Counted from the stretch's first letter, positions 1-7,741 are shown. The stretch: 14,821 bases of DNA from Sulfurimonas sp. (GCA_027066935.1 JAMOMX010000118.1:1-14821), one strand, 5' to 3'. The notes: a model not told the origin generated them from the sequence alone. Program-made: numbers and translations.

Positions 1-56
1 CTGGGCTTGAATACCTTTGGGGATTTAGAAAAGCTCTTTTAAAGGGTGAAATTTAA
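1..56 (+). CDS. pgsA: 3' end of probable CDP-diacylglycerol--glycerol-3-phosphate phosphatidyltransferase (partial)
   Basis: Only the last 17 complete codons are present, reading from base 3 and ending GLEYLWGFRKALLKGEI. The TAA at 54-56 overlaps the rseP ATG by one base (TAATG), which suggests translational coupling. A short basic tail after an aromatic 'GLEY' segment suits the C-terminus of PgsA, a membrane enzyme of phosphatidylglycerol synthesis, and pgsA commonly precedes rseP in Campylobacterota. The name therefore rests mainly on gene order. Another frame is also open to a stop at 42, but it lacks the coupled stop and this resemblance. Confidence 0.5.
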   Translation, partial: GLEYLWGFRKALLKGEI

Positions 57-1108
57 TGTCTTGGTTAGTATCTCTTTTAGTCCTTTCACTTTTAATCTTT
101 ATTCATGAGCTAGGACACTACTTTGCGGCTCGTTTGATGGGTGTGTATGTTGAAGTTTTCAGTATTGGTTTTGGTAAGAAAATAGCATCATTTCATAAGT
201 GGGGGACTCAGTGGAGTATATCTATGATTCCCCTTGGAGGTTATGTAAAGATGAAAGGTCAAGATGACAGTGACCCAACCAAGATAAGCATGGATGATAA
301 TAGCTACAACACAAAAACACCGATGCAAAGAATTTTTATACTTTTAGCTGGACCAGCGGCAAATTTTATTTTAGCTTTTGTTCTTTATTTTATAATTGCT
401 CTTGGTGGACCTCAAATCCTTTCCCCTGTTATTGGAACCGTTGTTAAAGATTCACCTGCATATGTTGCTGGTCTTGAATCAAATGATACTATTAAGTCTA
501 TAAATGGTGTAGATATTACAACTTGGAAAGATATGGCTAAAATCATTGAGCACTCAAATGATTCATTAAATTTTACAATTATAAGAGATGGCTTTATTGA
601 GCTAAAAACATTAACTCCTAAAATATCTCAAAGTACAAATATATTTAATGAAGTTATTGAAAAAAAGATGATTGGGATTGGTAGTGCTGGGGTATCTCAT
701 GAGTTAGAGTTAAGTTTATCTGAAACTCTAACATATGCAACGGAACAAACTATTTTTGCTTCAACTGTAATATTTACTGGTCTTCAAAAACTTATAACTG
801 GTGACGTTCCTGCTAAAGAGCTTGGTGGAGTTATAAGTATAGTAAAACTCACATCTGATGCTACAGCAGCTGGCTGGATGAGTGTTTTGTTTTTTGCAGC
901 ATTAATTTCTGTAAACCTAGGCGTACTCAACCTACTTCCCATCCCCGCACTAGATGGCGGACATATTATGTTTAATCTATATGAATTTTTCACAAAAAAA
1001 GTACCAAGTGAAGCAGTTTTGATAAAACTTACAATAATTGGCTGGGTAATGCTTTTTTCCCTTATGGGGTTAGGTCTTTTTAATGATATTAATAGATTGA
1101 TGGGTTAA
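56..1108 (+). CDS. rseP: RIP metalloprotease RseP (site-2 protease, M50)
   Basis: This 350-residue inner-membrane zinc protease cuts transmembrane segments of its substrates, such as anti-sigma factors and signal-peptide remnants. The zinc site HELGH lies at residues 17-21 inside the first membrane helix. The second conserved element, NLLPIPALDGG, has its metal-binding Asp at about residue 300. Between them are a helix near residues 90-115 and a single PDZ domain at about 120-190 (around DSPAYVAGLESNDTIKSING). The enterobacterial protein is longer and has two PDZ domains; the short one-PDZ form is usual in Campylobacterota. A final helix occupies about 322-342. The start has an upstream AAAGGG and overlaps the preceding stop. 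No anti-sigma substrate is encoded nearby, so its targets here are unknown. Confidence 0.95.
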   Translation: MSWLVSLLVLSLLIFIHELGHYFAARLMGVYVEVFSIGFGKKIASFHKWGTQWSISMIPLGGYVKMKGQDDSDPTKISMDDNSYNTKTPMQRIFILLAGPAANFILAFVLYFIIALGGPQILSPVIGTVVKDSPAYVAGLESNDTIKSINGVDITTWKDMAKIIEHSNDSLNFTIIRDGFIELKTLTPKISQSTNIFNEVIEKKMIGIGSAGVSHELELSLSETLTYATEQTIFASTVIFTGLQKLITGDVPAKELGGVISIVKLTSDATAAGWMSVLFFAALISVNLGVLNLLPIPALDGGHIMFNLYEFFTKKVPSEAVLIKLTIIGWVMLFSLMGLGLFNDINRLMG

Positions 1109-1160
1109 TATATCACAACTATGAGTAAAACCATATTAAAATAAAAAAAAGATAAATTAT

Positions 1161-1664
1161 ATGAAATTTCTTAAGATACTTATTGTCTCACAGCTACTTA
1201 TATTTTTAACATATTTTATATCTTTAAATTTTTATGCTAATTTACAAGTTGCCTTTTTAAGTAGTTTTTTTGTAATGTTAGGATCTTTTTATTCATATAG
1301 AAAAATGATTATCAATAGAGTTGAGGCTAAAAGTTATATTGATAATAGAGATGAACTTGATATAATAGACGACCCACATGATTTGTATGATGAAACACCT
1401 TTAAATGAAGCACCCGCGGAAGAGTTGGATTTAAAACAAATTGTAAAAGAGGAAAAAGCAAAAATAAAAACATTTAATTTTAAAAGCTTAAAGGATGGAG
1501 CGAGTGCAGGGTTTTCTATGTTTAGAATAGGGGCTTATATATTTTTAGTACTTGGTTTTATCTCTCTTAAAAATAATGATATCTTAGATATATCTATATA
1601 TCTGCCATCACTCTTGTTCGGAATAATAATAGGTTATTTTAGCTCTAAAGAGTTATTTGCTTAA
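1161..1664 (+). CDS. uncharacterised four-helix membrane protein
   Basis: I do not recognise a named family. The 167 residues show two hydrophobic helices at about 3-22 and 28-46, then a charged, acidic cytoplasmic-type segment at about 48-110 (rich in Asp and Glu around DELDIIDDPHDLYDE), then two more helices at about 119-136 and 145-162. It lies 52 bp after rseP on the same strand. Its ribosome site is weak (AAAAAGATAAAT), so it may be expressed at low level or depend on rseP transcription. Position suggests a conserved companion of pgsA-rseP in this lineage, but nothing in the sequence shows a catalytic site. Confidence 0.75.
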   Translation: MKFLKILIVSQLLIFLTYFISLNFYANLQVAFLSSFFVMLGSFYSYRKMIINRVEAKSYIDNRDELDIIDDPHDLYDETPLNEAPAEELDLKQIVKEEKAKIKTFNFKSLKDGASAGFSMFRIGAYIFLVLGFISLKNNDILDISIYLPSLLFGIIIGYFSSKELFA

Positions 1665-1688
1665 AGTATATTTATTTATGCCCACTTA

Positions 1689-1707
1689 CTTATGATGTTA
1701 TCATAGG
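1689..1707. terminator. weak hairpin between convergent genes
   Basis: CTTATGAT and ATCATAGG pair over 8 bp with one G-T wobble around a 3-base loop. The hairpin sits at the meeting point of the plus-strand membrane-protein gene (stop at 1664) and the minus-strand rpoD-linked gene, overlapping the latter's last codons. A run of eight T follows on the plus strand about 15 bases later. The stem is AT-rich and the spacing poor, so a terminator role is tentative. Confidence 0.25.
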
Positions 1708-2373
1708 TAAATTTATAGTAATTTTTTTTGTTATATCAACAAATATTTCACTATTTTTTACCATTGTTTGCAACTCCACTTTTTTTTGCTGATTTATATT
1801 TTGAGCACTGATTTCTATAGAAAAAAGTGAATATTTCTTGTTATCAAACTTAACATGCTCCCCAATTCTATAGTACACTTTTGTATGTATTTTAGTATTA
1901 TTTATAAAGCAAGAATATATTTTATTTAAAATTTTAATAAAACAATTTGTATCGATAATTATTTCTGGAATAGTTGGATCAAACTCTTTGGTAAATATTA
2001 TTGATGAGCTTATTGAGTTTGTAGATACACATAGATCAATAAGTGTAAAAATATTTGTAAGTTCACCAATAGGTTTTTTTTCAGTTAATTTAAATAGTGG
2101 TAATTGATAAAGTTTTATACCTATCTCTGTTTCATTTTCATAACCAACTGTTAAACCAAAAAACTTATATCTACCAAATTCCAAATCAATAAAAGTGGTT
2201 TTAAAACCAAAAGTTACATTAGCATAGGTTGTAGCAAGATCAAACAACTCCTTAGAGTTGTTTGAGTTTATAAGAAATTGAGCTTCTGAATTTAAAGATT
2301 TAACTTTACCTTCACTGCTAAAGAGAATGTAAGGGTTATAGTCGTACTCTAACCATTTTTGCTCAATTGTCAT
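1690..2373 (-). CDS. uncharacterised protein, PAS-like plus degenerate histidine-kinase-like fold
   Basis: This 227-residue soluble protein is encoded 12 bp after the rpoD stop and has its own good ribosome site (AGAGAGC), so it is probably co-transcribed with rpoD. I recognise no named family. Residues 13-94 read like a PAS domain: a hydrophobic strand, then SSEGKVKSLNSEAQFLI, then later strands. Residues 100-190 resemble the start of a GHKL ATPase domain: 'PEIIIDTNCFIKILNKIYSCFINN' (137-159) mimics the 'D-x-x-x-xx-VLxNLxxNA' N-box region, followed by beta strands at about 163-190. There is no convincing phospho-accepting His before it and no G1/G2 glycine motifs after it. If related to kinases it is catalytically dead. 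This is inference from pattern only; no signal peptide or membrane helix is visible. Confidence 0.7.
   Translation of the reverse strand: MTIEQKWLEYDYNPYILFSSEGKVKSLNSEAQFLINSNNSKELFDLATTYANVTFGFKTTFIDLEFGRYKFFGLTVGYENETEIGIKLYQLPLFKLTEKKPIGELTNIFTLIDLCVSTNSISSSIIFTKEFDPTIPEIIIDTNCFIKILNKIYSCFINNTKIHTKVYYRIGEHVKFDNKKYSLFSIEISAQNINQQKKVELQTMVKNSEIFVDITKKITINLPMITS
2240..2265. repeat. perfect 11-bp inverted repeat inside the rpoD-linked gene
   Basis: TCAAACAACTC and GAGTTGTTTGA are exact reverse complements separated by four bases. The repeat lies within the coding sequence of the rpoD-linked protein, about 110-135 bases after its start. No T-run follows on either strand, so it is not a standard terminator. 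It could slow polymerase or ribosomes, or be an RNA processing site. Confidence 0.6.
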
Positions 2374-2385
2374 AAAGCTCTCTAT

Positions 2386-4236
2386 TTATTCTTCTATATA
2401 GTTTTTAAGCTTACGACCAACTTTAGGATGCTTGAGCTTTTTAATAGCACTTGACTCAATTTGGCGAACACGCTCACGAGTAACTGTCAACTCTTTTCCA
2501 ATCTCCTCGAGTGTTCTATCACTTTCATCATCCATAATTCCAAATCGAAGTTTAATTACAGCTTTTTCACGCTCATTTAACTGCTCTAATACTTGTTCAA
2601 TTTGAACTTTTAAATCATCTTTTAAAATTGCGTCAGCTGGAGATAAAGATGTTTTATCTTCAATGAAATCACCAAAACGACCATCATCTTCACTACCAAT
2701 AGGAGCTTCAAGAGAGATAGGCTCTTTTGTGATTTTAATAACATTTTTAACTTTTTCAATTGAAAGACCAACATCTTCTGCAATTGTTTCAACATCTGGC
2801 TCTTTACCATGTTCTTGAAGGTGTTTTCTCATAATTTTGTTAATGCGATTTATTGTTTCAATCATATGAATAGGGATACGAATAGTTCTTGCTTGATCTG
2901 CAATAGCACGGCTAATTGCTTGACGAATCCACCAAGTAGCATAAGTTGAAAATTTATAACCTTTTTTATACTCAAACTTATCAACAGCTTTCATAAGCCC
3001 AATATTACCCTCTTGTATAAGGTCTAAAAATGGTAATCCACGGTTTGTATATCTTTTTGCGATAGAAACAACAAGTCTAAGATTTGATTTTGCCATCTTA
3101 GTTTTTGAAATTTCAGATATATTTTTACCACGCTTAATTTGCTCTAGAATGTCAGCCAATTTGTCAGGTTCCATATCAAAACTATTTTTTGAAGCTTCTT
3201 TTGTTTGAACAAGTTTTTTTATTTCCATATAAGTACTTACCATAGTTGCCTCTGGAACCATCCCAATAATATCTTCTTTTGTTAACGAACAAATTTTAGC
3301 TACTAAAACTTTATGGTTAGCTCTTAATGTTGTATTAAATAAAGGAAGCTTGTATTCTAGTCTTTTTAGCTCTTTATCGTACCCATCATCACTTTTAAGT
3401 GCAGTCTCCATTGAACGAACAAGCTCGTTAATAAGCTTTGATGTTGGACCTAATTCTAAAAGTTTTTCTTTTAACATTTGTTTTTTAAATGTAGAACCTA
3501 AAAAATAGTGGATAATCTCTTCATTTAATTCACCATTTACCTCTTCTGGTAGTTTCGTGTTAAATTTCATCCAATCTTTTTTTGCTTTTTCAAGAGATTT
3601 AAAGCTCAAAGAAACTTTCTCAACTCTTGTTTTGTCTTTAGCACTTAAGATAGCACTCTCACTAGCAGCATCTTCTGATGAGTCATTATCATCACTATCT
3701 TCTTTCTCATCTTCAAAACTTCTAAATAGTTCTTTAACTCTTCTCTCTCTATTGATTAAGGGTTCTTTATAGTCTAAAATAAAATCTATCAAATATGGAA
3801 CAGAACAGATGGCATCGATAATAATACTTTCGCCACTTTCTATTTTTTTTGATATCTCTATCTCTTCTTCTTTAGTTAAAAGTGGGATTTGACCCATCTC
3901 CCTTAAATACATCCTTACAGGCGAGTCAGAGCGAGACCACTCAAGTAGTTCATGCTCTTTTAAAATGTCAAATTTATCAGAGTCATTACTCTCTAACATT
4001 TTTCTTTGAGCACTTCGTCTTGCTTCTGCTTCTTTGTCATTAAGTTTTTTAGCATGCTCTGAAGATGTATAAAGGCATACTTTATGCTTAGTTGCTAACT
4101 TAAATATATTTTTTGATTGAGAAGCTGTCGGTTGTTTTTCAAATAATTCGATAAGAGATTCGTAAGTTGCACAATCTTTTGATTTGTGATCACTAAAAAA
4201 TGTGTCAATTGCTTTGTTGAGTTCTTTTGCTGTCAT
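2386..4236 (-). CDS. rpoD: RNA polymerase primary sigma factor RpoD (sigma-70)
   Basis: This 616-residue sigma factor directs RNA polymerase to housekeeping promoters. Region 1.1 occupies about 1-90. Region 1.2 begins at SPVRMYLREMGQIPLL (105-120). A non-conserved region follows at about 140-375 and includes an acidic run (176-189, EDEKEDSDDNDSSE). The core is region 2 at about 381-450 (MAKSNLRLVVSIAKRY; FSTYATWWIRQAISRA at 429-444, which reads the -10 box), region 3 at about 455-535, and region 4 at about 550-616, with the helix-turn-helix TLEEIGKELTVTRERVRQIE at 575-594. The length is normal for the family. The ribosome site AAGGG is nine bases before ATG. The TATAAT promoters annotated across this window are what this protein should recognise. 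Confidence 0.98.
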   Translation of the reverse strand: MTAKELNKAIDTFFSDHKSKDCATYESLIELFEKQPTASQSKNIFKLATKHKVCLYTSSEHAKKLNDKEAEARRSAQRKMLESNDSDKFDILKEHELLEWSRSDSPVRMYLREMGQIPLLTKEEEIEISKKIESGESIIIDAICSVPYLIDFILDYKEPLINRERRVKELFRSFEDEKEDSDDNDSSEDAASESAILSAKDKTRVEKVSLSFKSLEKAKKDWMKFNTKLPEEVNGELNEEIIHYFLGSTFKKQMLKEKLLELGPTSKLINELVRSMETALKSDDGYDKELKRLEYKLPLFNTTLRANHKVLVAKICSLTKEDIIGMVPEATMVSTYMEIKKLVQTKEASKNSFDMEPDKLADILEQIKRGKNISEISKTKMAKSNLRLVVSIAKRYTNRGLPFLDLIQEGNIGLMKAVDKFEYKKGYKFSTYATWWIRQAISRAIADQARTIRIPIHMIETINRINKIMRKHLQEHGKEPDVETIAEDVGLSIEKVKNVIKITKEPISLEAPIGSEDDGRFGDFIEDKTSLSPADAILKDDLKVQIEQVLEQLNEREKAVIKLRFGIMDDESDRTLEEIGKELTVTRERVRQIESSAIKKLKHPKVGRKLKNYIEE

Positions 4237-4250
4237 TAAAGATAACCCTT

Positions 4251-4270
4251 GTTTTTTTAAGTTTTTTTAA
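4251..4270. repeat. tandem 10-bp repeat in the rpoD leader
   Basis: GTTTTTTTAA occurs twice without a gap at 4251-4260 and 4261-4270. Read on the minus strand it forms the early transcribed leader of rpoD: two TTAAAAAAAC units ending next to the AAGGG ribosome site. The A7 tracts are candidates for polymerase slippage, or they may act as an unstructured A-rich translation enhancer. Confidence 0.7.
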
Positions 4271-4277
4271 AGAGTGG

Positions 4278-4283
4278 ATTATA
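4278..4283 (-). promoter_or_regulatory. rpoD -10 box (TATAAT)
   Basis: The minus strand reads CGGTATAATCC, an exact TATAAT. The expected start is near 4271, giving a leader of about 35 bases. There is no clear -35 box, as is usual for Campylobacterota housekeeping promoters, which often have T-rich periodic sequence upstream instead. Confidence 0.6.
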
Positions 4284-4362
4284 CCGAGATAATCTTAAAT
4301 TTATATTGTTTTATTACATATCGGCATAAAAAATAAAAATATTATTTATTGATATAAAAAAC

Positions 4363-4378
4363 TGGAACATCAATTGCT
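4363..4378 (+). promoter_or_regulatory. sigma-54 promoter for flgF-flgG
   Basis: TGGAACATCAATTGCT places GG at 4364-4365 and GC at 4376-4377 with exactly ten bases between, matching the sigma-54 consensus TGGMAC-N5-TTGCW. The predicted start is near 4388, about 22 bases before the flgF ATG, with the AAGGA ribosome site at 4401-4405. In Campylobacterota many rod and hook genes depend on RpoN with the activator FlgR, so the location fits. No FlgR site was identified. Confidence 0.85.
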
Positions 4379-4410
4379 ATATCTCAATAAATTGTATTTA
4401 AAGGATTCTA

Positions 4411-5232
4411 ATGCAAACAGGTTATTATGCTGCTGCTTCTGGTATGATTGTTCAGTTTAATCGTTTAGATAATATTGCAAATAATCTTGCAAATGTAAAC
4501 ACTAATGGCTATAAAGAAGATAATGTTGTTGTTGGTGATTTTATGAGATTATATAAAGATGCAAGAGATGAGCTTCCTCATGAAAATCAAACAAAAGCAG
4601 GCGCTCAATTTTTAAATAGAACTATGACAAAAACACCACACATAGTTGATCAGTATACAAATTTTTCTGTTGGTGCTATGCAAAAAACAGATAATTCATT
4701 TGATTTTGCACTTAAAAAAGAGGGGTTGTTCTTTTTGGTAAAAACACCAGAGGGTGTTCGCTTAACGCGTGATGGTGGATTTATTAAAAATGATCAAGGT
4801 ATTCTTACAACTAAACAAGGTTATGAGGTTTTACCTGATGATTATTTTTTAGCAGATTCTCGTATATCTTTTAATGAAGAAGATACTTTAGTAGAATCTG
4901 ATAAAAATGGTCAACTTTATACAAATATACCAAATACATTTGCTCAAACACAAAACAAGAAACTTTTTATTGCCAACCCAGATAATTTAAATATGCTTCA
5001 AAAAGTTGGTGATAATCTTTATGAGTACAAGGGTACAACTCAATTAAAACCTCTTCAAGAGAGTGGGGCAGTTGCTCAGGGGTTTATAGAAAAAAGCAAT
5101 GTAAATGCTGTTAAGATGATGACTCAAATGATTGAAACTAATCGTTTGGTTGGGATGTATCAAAAAGCTATGGATACTCAAATGAATGATATGAACCGTG
5201 ATGCAATTGAAAAAATTGCTAAGAAATCTTAA
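4411..5232 (+). CDS. flgF: flagellar basal-body rod protein FlgF
   Basis: This 273-residue component of the proximal rod is exported by the flagellar type III system. The N-terminus carries the axial-protein motif NNLANVNTNGYK (residues 24-35). The C-terminus (about 228-270, around VNAVKMMTQMIETNRLVGMYQKAM) is the matching D0 helix that packs against it. The middle is the variable D1-like domain. The gene is first after a sigma-54 promoter, has AAGGA five bases before ATG, and is followed 13 bases later by flgG. In Campylobacterota this protein is sometimes labelled FlgG2 or simply a hook-basal body protein, because FlgF and FlgG are paralogues. Being the first and more divergent of the pair supports FlgF. 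Confidence 0.9.
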   Translation: MQTGYYAAASGMIVQFNRLDNIANNLANVNTNGYKEDNVVVGDFMRLYKDARDELPHENQTKAGAQFLNRTMTKTPHIVDQYTNFSVGAMQKTDNSFDFALKKEGLFFLVKTPEGVRLTRDGGFIKNDQGILTTKQGYEVLPDDYFLADSRISFNEEDTLVESDKNGQLYTNIPNTFAQTQNKKLFIANPDNLNMLQKVGDNLYEYKGTTQLKPLQESGAVAQGFIEKSNVNAVKMMTQMIETNRLVGMYQKAMDTQMNDMNRDAIEKIAKKS

Positions 5233-5245
5233 AAGGACTTAAAAA

Positions 5246-6034
5246 ATGATGCAATCACTTTATACTGCTTCTACAGGAATGTTAGGGATGCAGACACAGA
5301 TAGATGTAACAGCAAATAATATTGCCAATGTTAACACTATTGGATTTAAAAAATCTCGAGCAGAGTTTGCCGATCTTATGTACAAAGTTATGGAATATGC
5401 AGGCACATCAACTAGTGATACTACTAAAAGCCCAACTGGTATAGAAGTTGGACTTGGTTCTCGTCCCACTGCAATAAATAAAATATTTTCAGCAGGAAGT
5501 TTAAAGCAAACGGACAATCAACTAGATTTGGCTATTACGGGAAAGGGTTTTTTTAAACTTGAACTTCCTGATGGAACAGAGGTTTACTCCAGAAATGGTG
5601 CTTTTAAAGTTGATGATTCTGGAGCTATTGTAAATAGTGATGGATATAAACTTATTCCTGAAACAGTAATGCCCGAGGATGCTACAAATATTAGTGTTGG
5701 TACTGATGGTATTGTTACAGTTGTACAAGCAGGACAAACTGAAGCTACACAAATTGGTCAAATTGAGTTAACAAACTTTATAAACCCTGCTGGACTTCAC
5801 TCAACAGGTGACAATCTTTTTATTGAAACAGATAGTTCTGGTCAGGCTACTACTGGTACTGCTGGTCTTGATGGTCTTGGTACATTAAGACAAGGCTTTG
5901 TAGAACTTAGTAATGTTGAGCTTGTTGTGGAATTAACAGATCTTATTACTGGTCAAAGAGCATATGATTCAAACTCTAAAGTTATCACAACAAGTGATGA
6001 AATGCTTCAAACCACAAATAACTTAAAAAGATAA
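5246..6034 (+). CDS. flgG: flagellar distal rod protein FlgG
   Basis: This 262-residue protein, the usual FlgG length, builds the distal rod that crosses the peptidoglycan and outer-membrane rings. The N-terminal motif ANNIANVNTIGFKK is at 23-36. LDLAITGKGFFKL lies at about 93-105. The C-terminal D0 helix includes QGFVELSNVELVVELTDLITGQRAY and ends EMLQTTNNLKR. AAGGA precedes the ATG; the next codon is also ATG, so the start could be three bases later. It is second in the sigma-54 flgFG operon and is followed by a hairpin, so the operon probably holds only these two genes. Confidence 0.97.
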   Translation: MMQSLYTASTGMLGMQTQIDVTANNIANVNTIGFKKSRAEFADLMYKVMEYAGTSTSDTTKSPTGIEVGLGSRPTAINKIFSAGSLKQTDNQLDLAITGKGFFKLELPDGTEVYSRNGAFKVDDSGAIVNSDGYKLIPETVMPEDATNISVGTDGIVTVVQAGQTEATQIGQIELTNFINPAGLHSTGDNLFIETDSSGQATTGTAGLDGLGTLRQGFVELSNVELVVELTDLITGQRAYDSNSKVITTSDEMLQTTNNLKR

Positions 6035-6044
6035 AATAACCTAA

Positions 6045-6078
6045 ATTACGCTTGATACTAATTGATATCAAGTGTAAT
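6045..6078 (+). terminator. hairpin after flgG
   Basis: ATTACGCTTGATA pairs with TATCAAGTGTAAT over 13 bp with a single G-T wobble, around an 8-base loop, starting 10 bases after the flgG stop. No strong T-run follows (ATACATATATTA), so it is an imperfect intrinsic terminator or an RNA-stabilising 3' end. It separates flgFG from the leu operon. Confidence 0.55.
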
Positions 6079-6126
6079 ATACATATATTAACTACTCATT
6101 TTATAAACAATCAAACTCGATTTTGC

Positions 6127-6132
6127 TATAAT
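6127..6132 (+). promoter_or_regulatory. -10 box of the leuD-leuB-purU-trmL operon
   Basis: TTTTGCTATAATCC contains an exact TATAAT about 35 bases before the leuD ATG. The predicted start is near 6139. Upstream sequence is T/A-rich with no convincing -35. No leader peptide with Leu codons or attenuator hairpin is visible between this box and leuD, so Leu-type attenuation is unlikely here. Confidence 0.7.
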
Positions 6133-6167
6133 CCAAAATTATTTTAAATTACATATAGGATATTTAT

Positions 6168-6674
6168 ATGAAAAAAACAAATATTGATGGAAAAGTTTGG
6201 CGCTTTGGAAAAGATATTGATACTGACTTAATCATAGCTGCACGATACTTAAATACTTCAGTTCCTGAGGAATTAGCTGCACATGTTATGGAAGATGCTG
6301 ATCCTGAATTTGTTACAAAAATGAGTAGCGGGGACATTATAGTTGCTGGTGAAAATTTTGGTTGTGGAAGTTCTCGTGAACATGCCCCTATAGCTCTTAA
6401 AGCTGCTGGTATTGCGGCTATTATTGCACCAACTTTTGCAAGAATATTTTATCGAAACTCATTCAACATGGGATTACCTATTTTTGAATTAAGTGAGAGC
6501 GCTCAAATAGCTGAGGGTGATGAAGTAAATATAGATATGGATGCTGGAACAATTACAAATAAAACAACTAATAAATCATATAATTTTACACCAATTCCCC
6601 CTTTTATGCAGGAGTTAATTGATGCAGGTGGTTTAATGAATTTTGCACAAAATGAGATAAAAGGTAATAGATGA
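6168..6674 (+). CDS. leuD: 3-isopropylmalate dehydratase small subunit
   Basis: This 168-residue small subunit pairs with the iron-sulfur subunit LeuC to isomerise 2-isopropylmalate to 3-isopropylmalate in leucine synthesis. The swivel-domain signature GENFGCGSSREHAP is at 61-74, and WRFGKDIDTDLII at 11-23. The length matches the short, archaeal/epsilon-type LeuD rather than the roughly 200-residue enterobacterial form. AGGA lies seven bases before ATG. The stop overlaps the leuB start by four bases (ATGA). No leuC or leuA lies in the window, so the large subunit must be encoded elsewhere. Confidence 0.95.
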   Translation: MKKTNIDGKVWRFGKDIDTDLIIAARYLNTSVPEELAAHVMEDADPEFVTKMSSGDIIVAGENFGCGSSREHAPIALKAAGIAAIIAPTFARIFYRNSFNMGLPIFELSESAQIAEGDEVNIDMDAGTITNKTTNKSYNFTPIPPFMQELIDAGGLMNFAQNEIKGNR

Positions 6675-7738
6675 AAACATATAAAATAGCACTAATAAAA
6701 GGTGATGGGATTGGTCCTGAGATAATAGATGAGGCAACTAAAGTGTTGGACGCTGTAGCATCTTGCTATGATTTTGACTTCAAATATACAGAGGTTTTAA
6801 TGGGTGGTTGTGCTTATGATATTACTGGTGATCCTCTTCCTCAAGATACAGTTAGAACAGCTTTAAGTAGCGATGCAGTTCTTTTTGGTGCAATAGGTGG
6901 AGATAAATGGGATATATTACCTAGAGAAAAAAGACCAGAGAGTGGACTATTAAGATTTAGAAAAGAGCTAGGTGTATATGCAAACCTTCGCCCAGCAGTT
7001 GTTTATGATGAACTAATTAATGCTTCTTCATTAAAACCGACAGTTATAGAGGGTGTTGATTTAATGGTAGTTCGTGAGTTAATAGGCGGTATATATTTTG
7101 GTGAACCAAAAGGTCGTGATGAAAACAAAGGTTACAATACTATGGTTTATACTCGCAGTGAGATAGTTAGAATCGCTCATCATGCATTTAAGATTGCAAT
7201 GGAGCGAAAGAAAAGAGTATGCTCTATAGATAAAGCAAATGTACTTGATGTATCTCAACTATGGCGTGAAGTTGTAGAGGAAGTGTCTGTAGAGTATCCA
7301 GAAGTTGAACTGACTCATATGTATGTGGATAATGCAGCAATGCAATTGGTTCGCGATCCAAAGCAATTTGATGTAATGCTTACTGGAAATATCTTTGGAG
7401 ATATACTTAGTGATGAAGCTTCGATGTTATGTGGTTCTATAGGGTTACTTCCATCAGCATCTATTGGTGATAAAATTGGTGTATATGAGCCAATTCATGG
7501 TTCAGCACCAGATATTGCTGGGCAAGGGATAGCAAACCCAATTGCTACAATATCTTCTGCCTCAATGATGCTAAGATATGCGCTTGGTGAGATTGAAGCT
7601 GCTAATAAAATAGATGCAGCTATAAAAAAGGTATTAAAAGAGGGTTATCGTACTCAAGATTTAGCACAATATGACGCTAAAGAGGTTTGTTCAACTAGCG
7701 AAATAGGTTCAATTATCGCTAATTATACGGCTAAATAA
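6671..7738 (+). CDS. leuB: 3-isopropylmalate dehydrogenase
   Basis: This 355-residue NAD-dependent enzyme oxidises and decarboxylates 3-isopropylmalate to 2-oxoisocaproate. Family residues present are KGDGIGPEI (10-18), substrate-binding Arg95, Arg97, Arg107 and Arg135, Tyr142 in the RELIGGIYFG loop, Lys188, metal-binding Asp220, Asp244 and Asp248, and the NAD loop EPIHGSAPDIAG (273-284). The REL..IYFG loop marks LeuB rather than isocitrate or tartrate dehydrogenase. It is translationally coupled to leuD by the ATGA overlap and is followed three bases later by the next gene of the operon. Confidence 0.97.
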   Translation: MKTYKIALIKGDGIGPEIIDEATKVLDAVASCYDFDFKYTEVLMGGCAYDITGDPLPQDTVRTALSSDAVLFGAIGGDKWDILPREKRPESGLLRFRKELGVYANLRPAVVYDELINASSLKPTVIEGVDLMVVRELIGGIYFGEPKGRDENKGYNTMVYTRSEIVRIAHHAFKIAMERKKRVCSIDKANVLDVSQLWREVVEEVSVEYPEVELTHMYVDNAAMQLVRDPKQFDVMLTGNIFGDILSDEASMLCGSIGLLPSASIGDKIGVYEPIHGSAPDIAGQGIANPIATISSASMMLRYALGEIEAANKIDAAIKKVLKEGYRTQDLAQYDAKEVCSTSEIGSIIANYTAK

Positions 7739-7741
7739 AAA

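Noticed and set aside
784..993. Minus-strand frame opposite the end of rseP
   Set aside because: It is antisense to the conserved NLLPIPALDGG region of rseP and shows no recognisable protein features.
2622..2810. Leu/Lys-rich 62-codon frame on the minus strand inside rpoD
   Set aside because: It lies in another frame of the strongly conserved rpoD region 3/4 coding sequence; its composition reflects AT-rich codons and no ribosome site is evident.
6133..6167. Leucine attenuator or T-box before leuD
   Set aside because: The leader between the predicted start and ATG is only about 30 bases, with no Leu-codon peptide or alternative hairpins.
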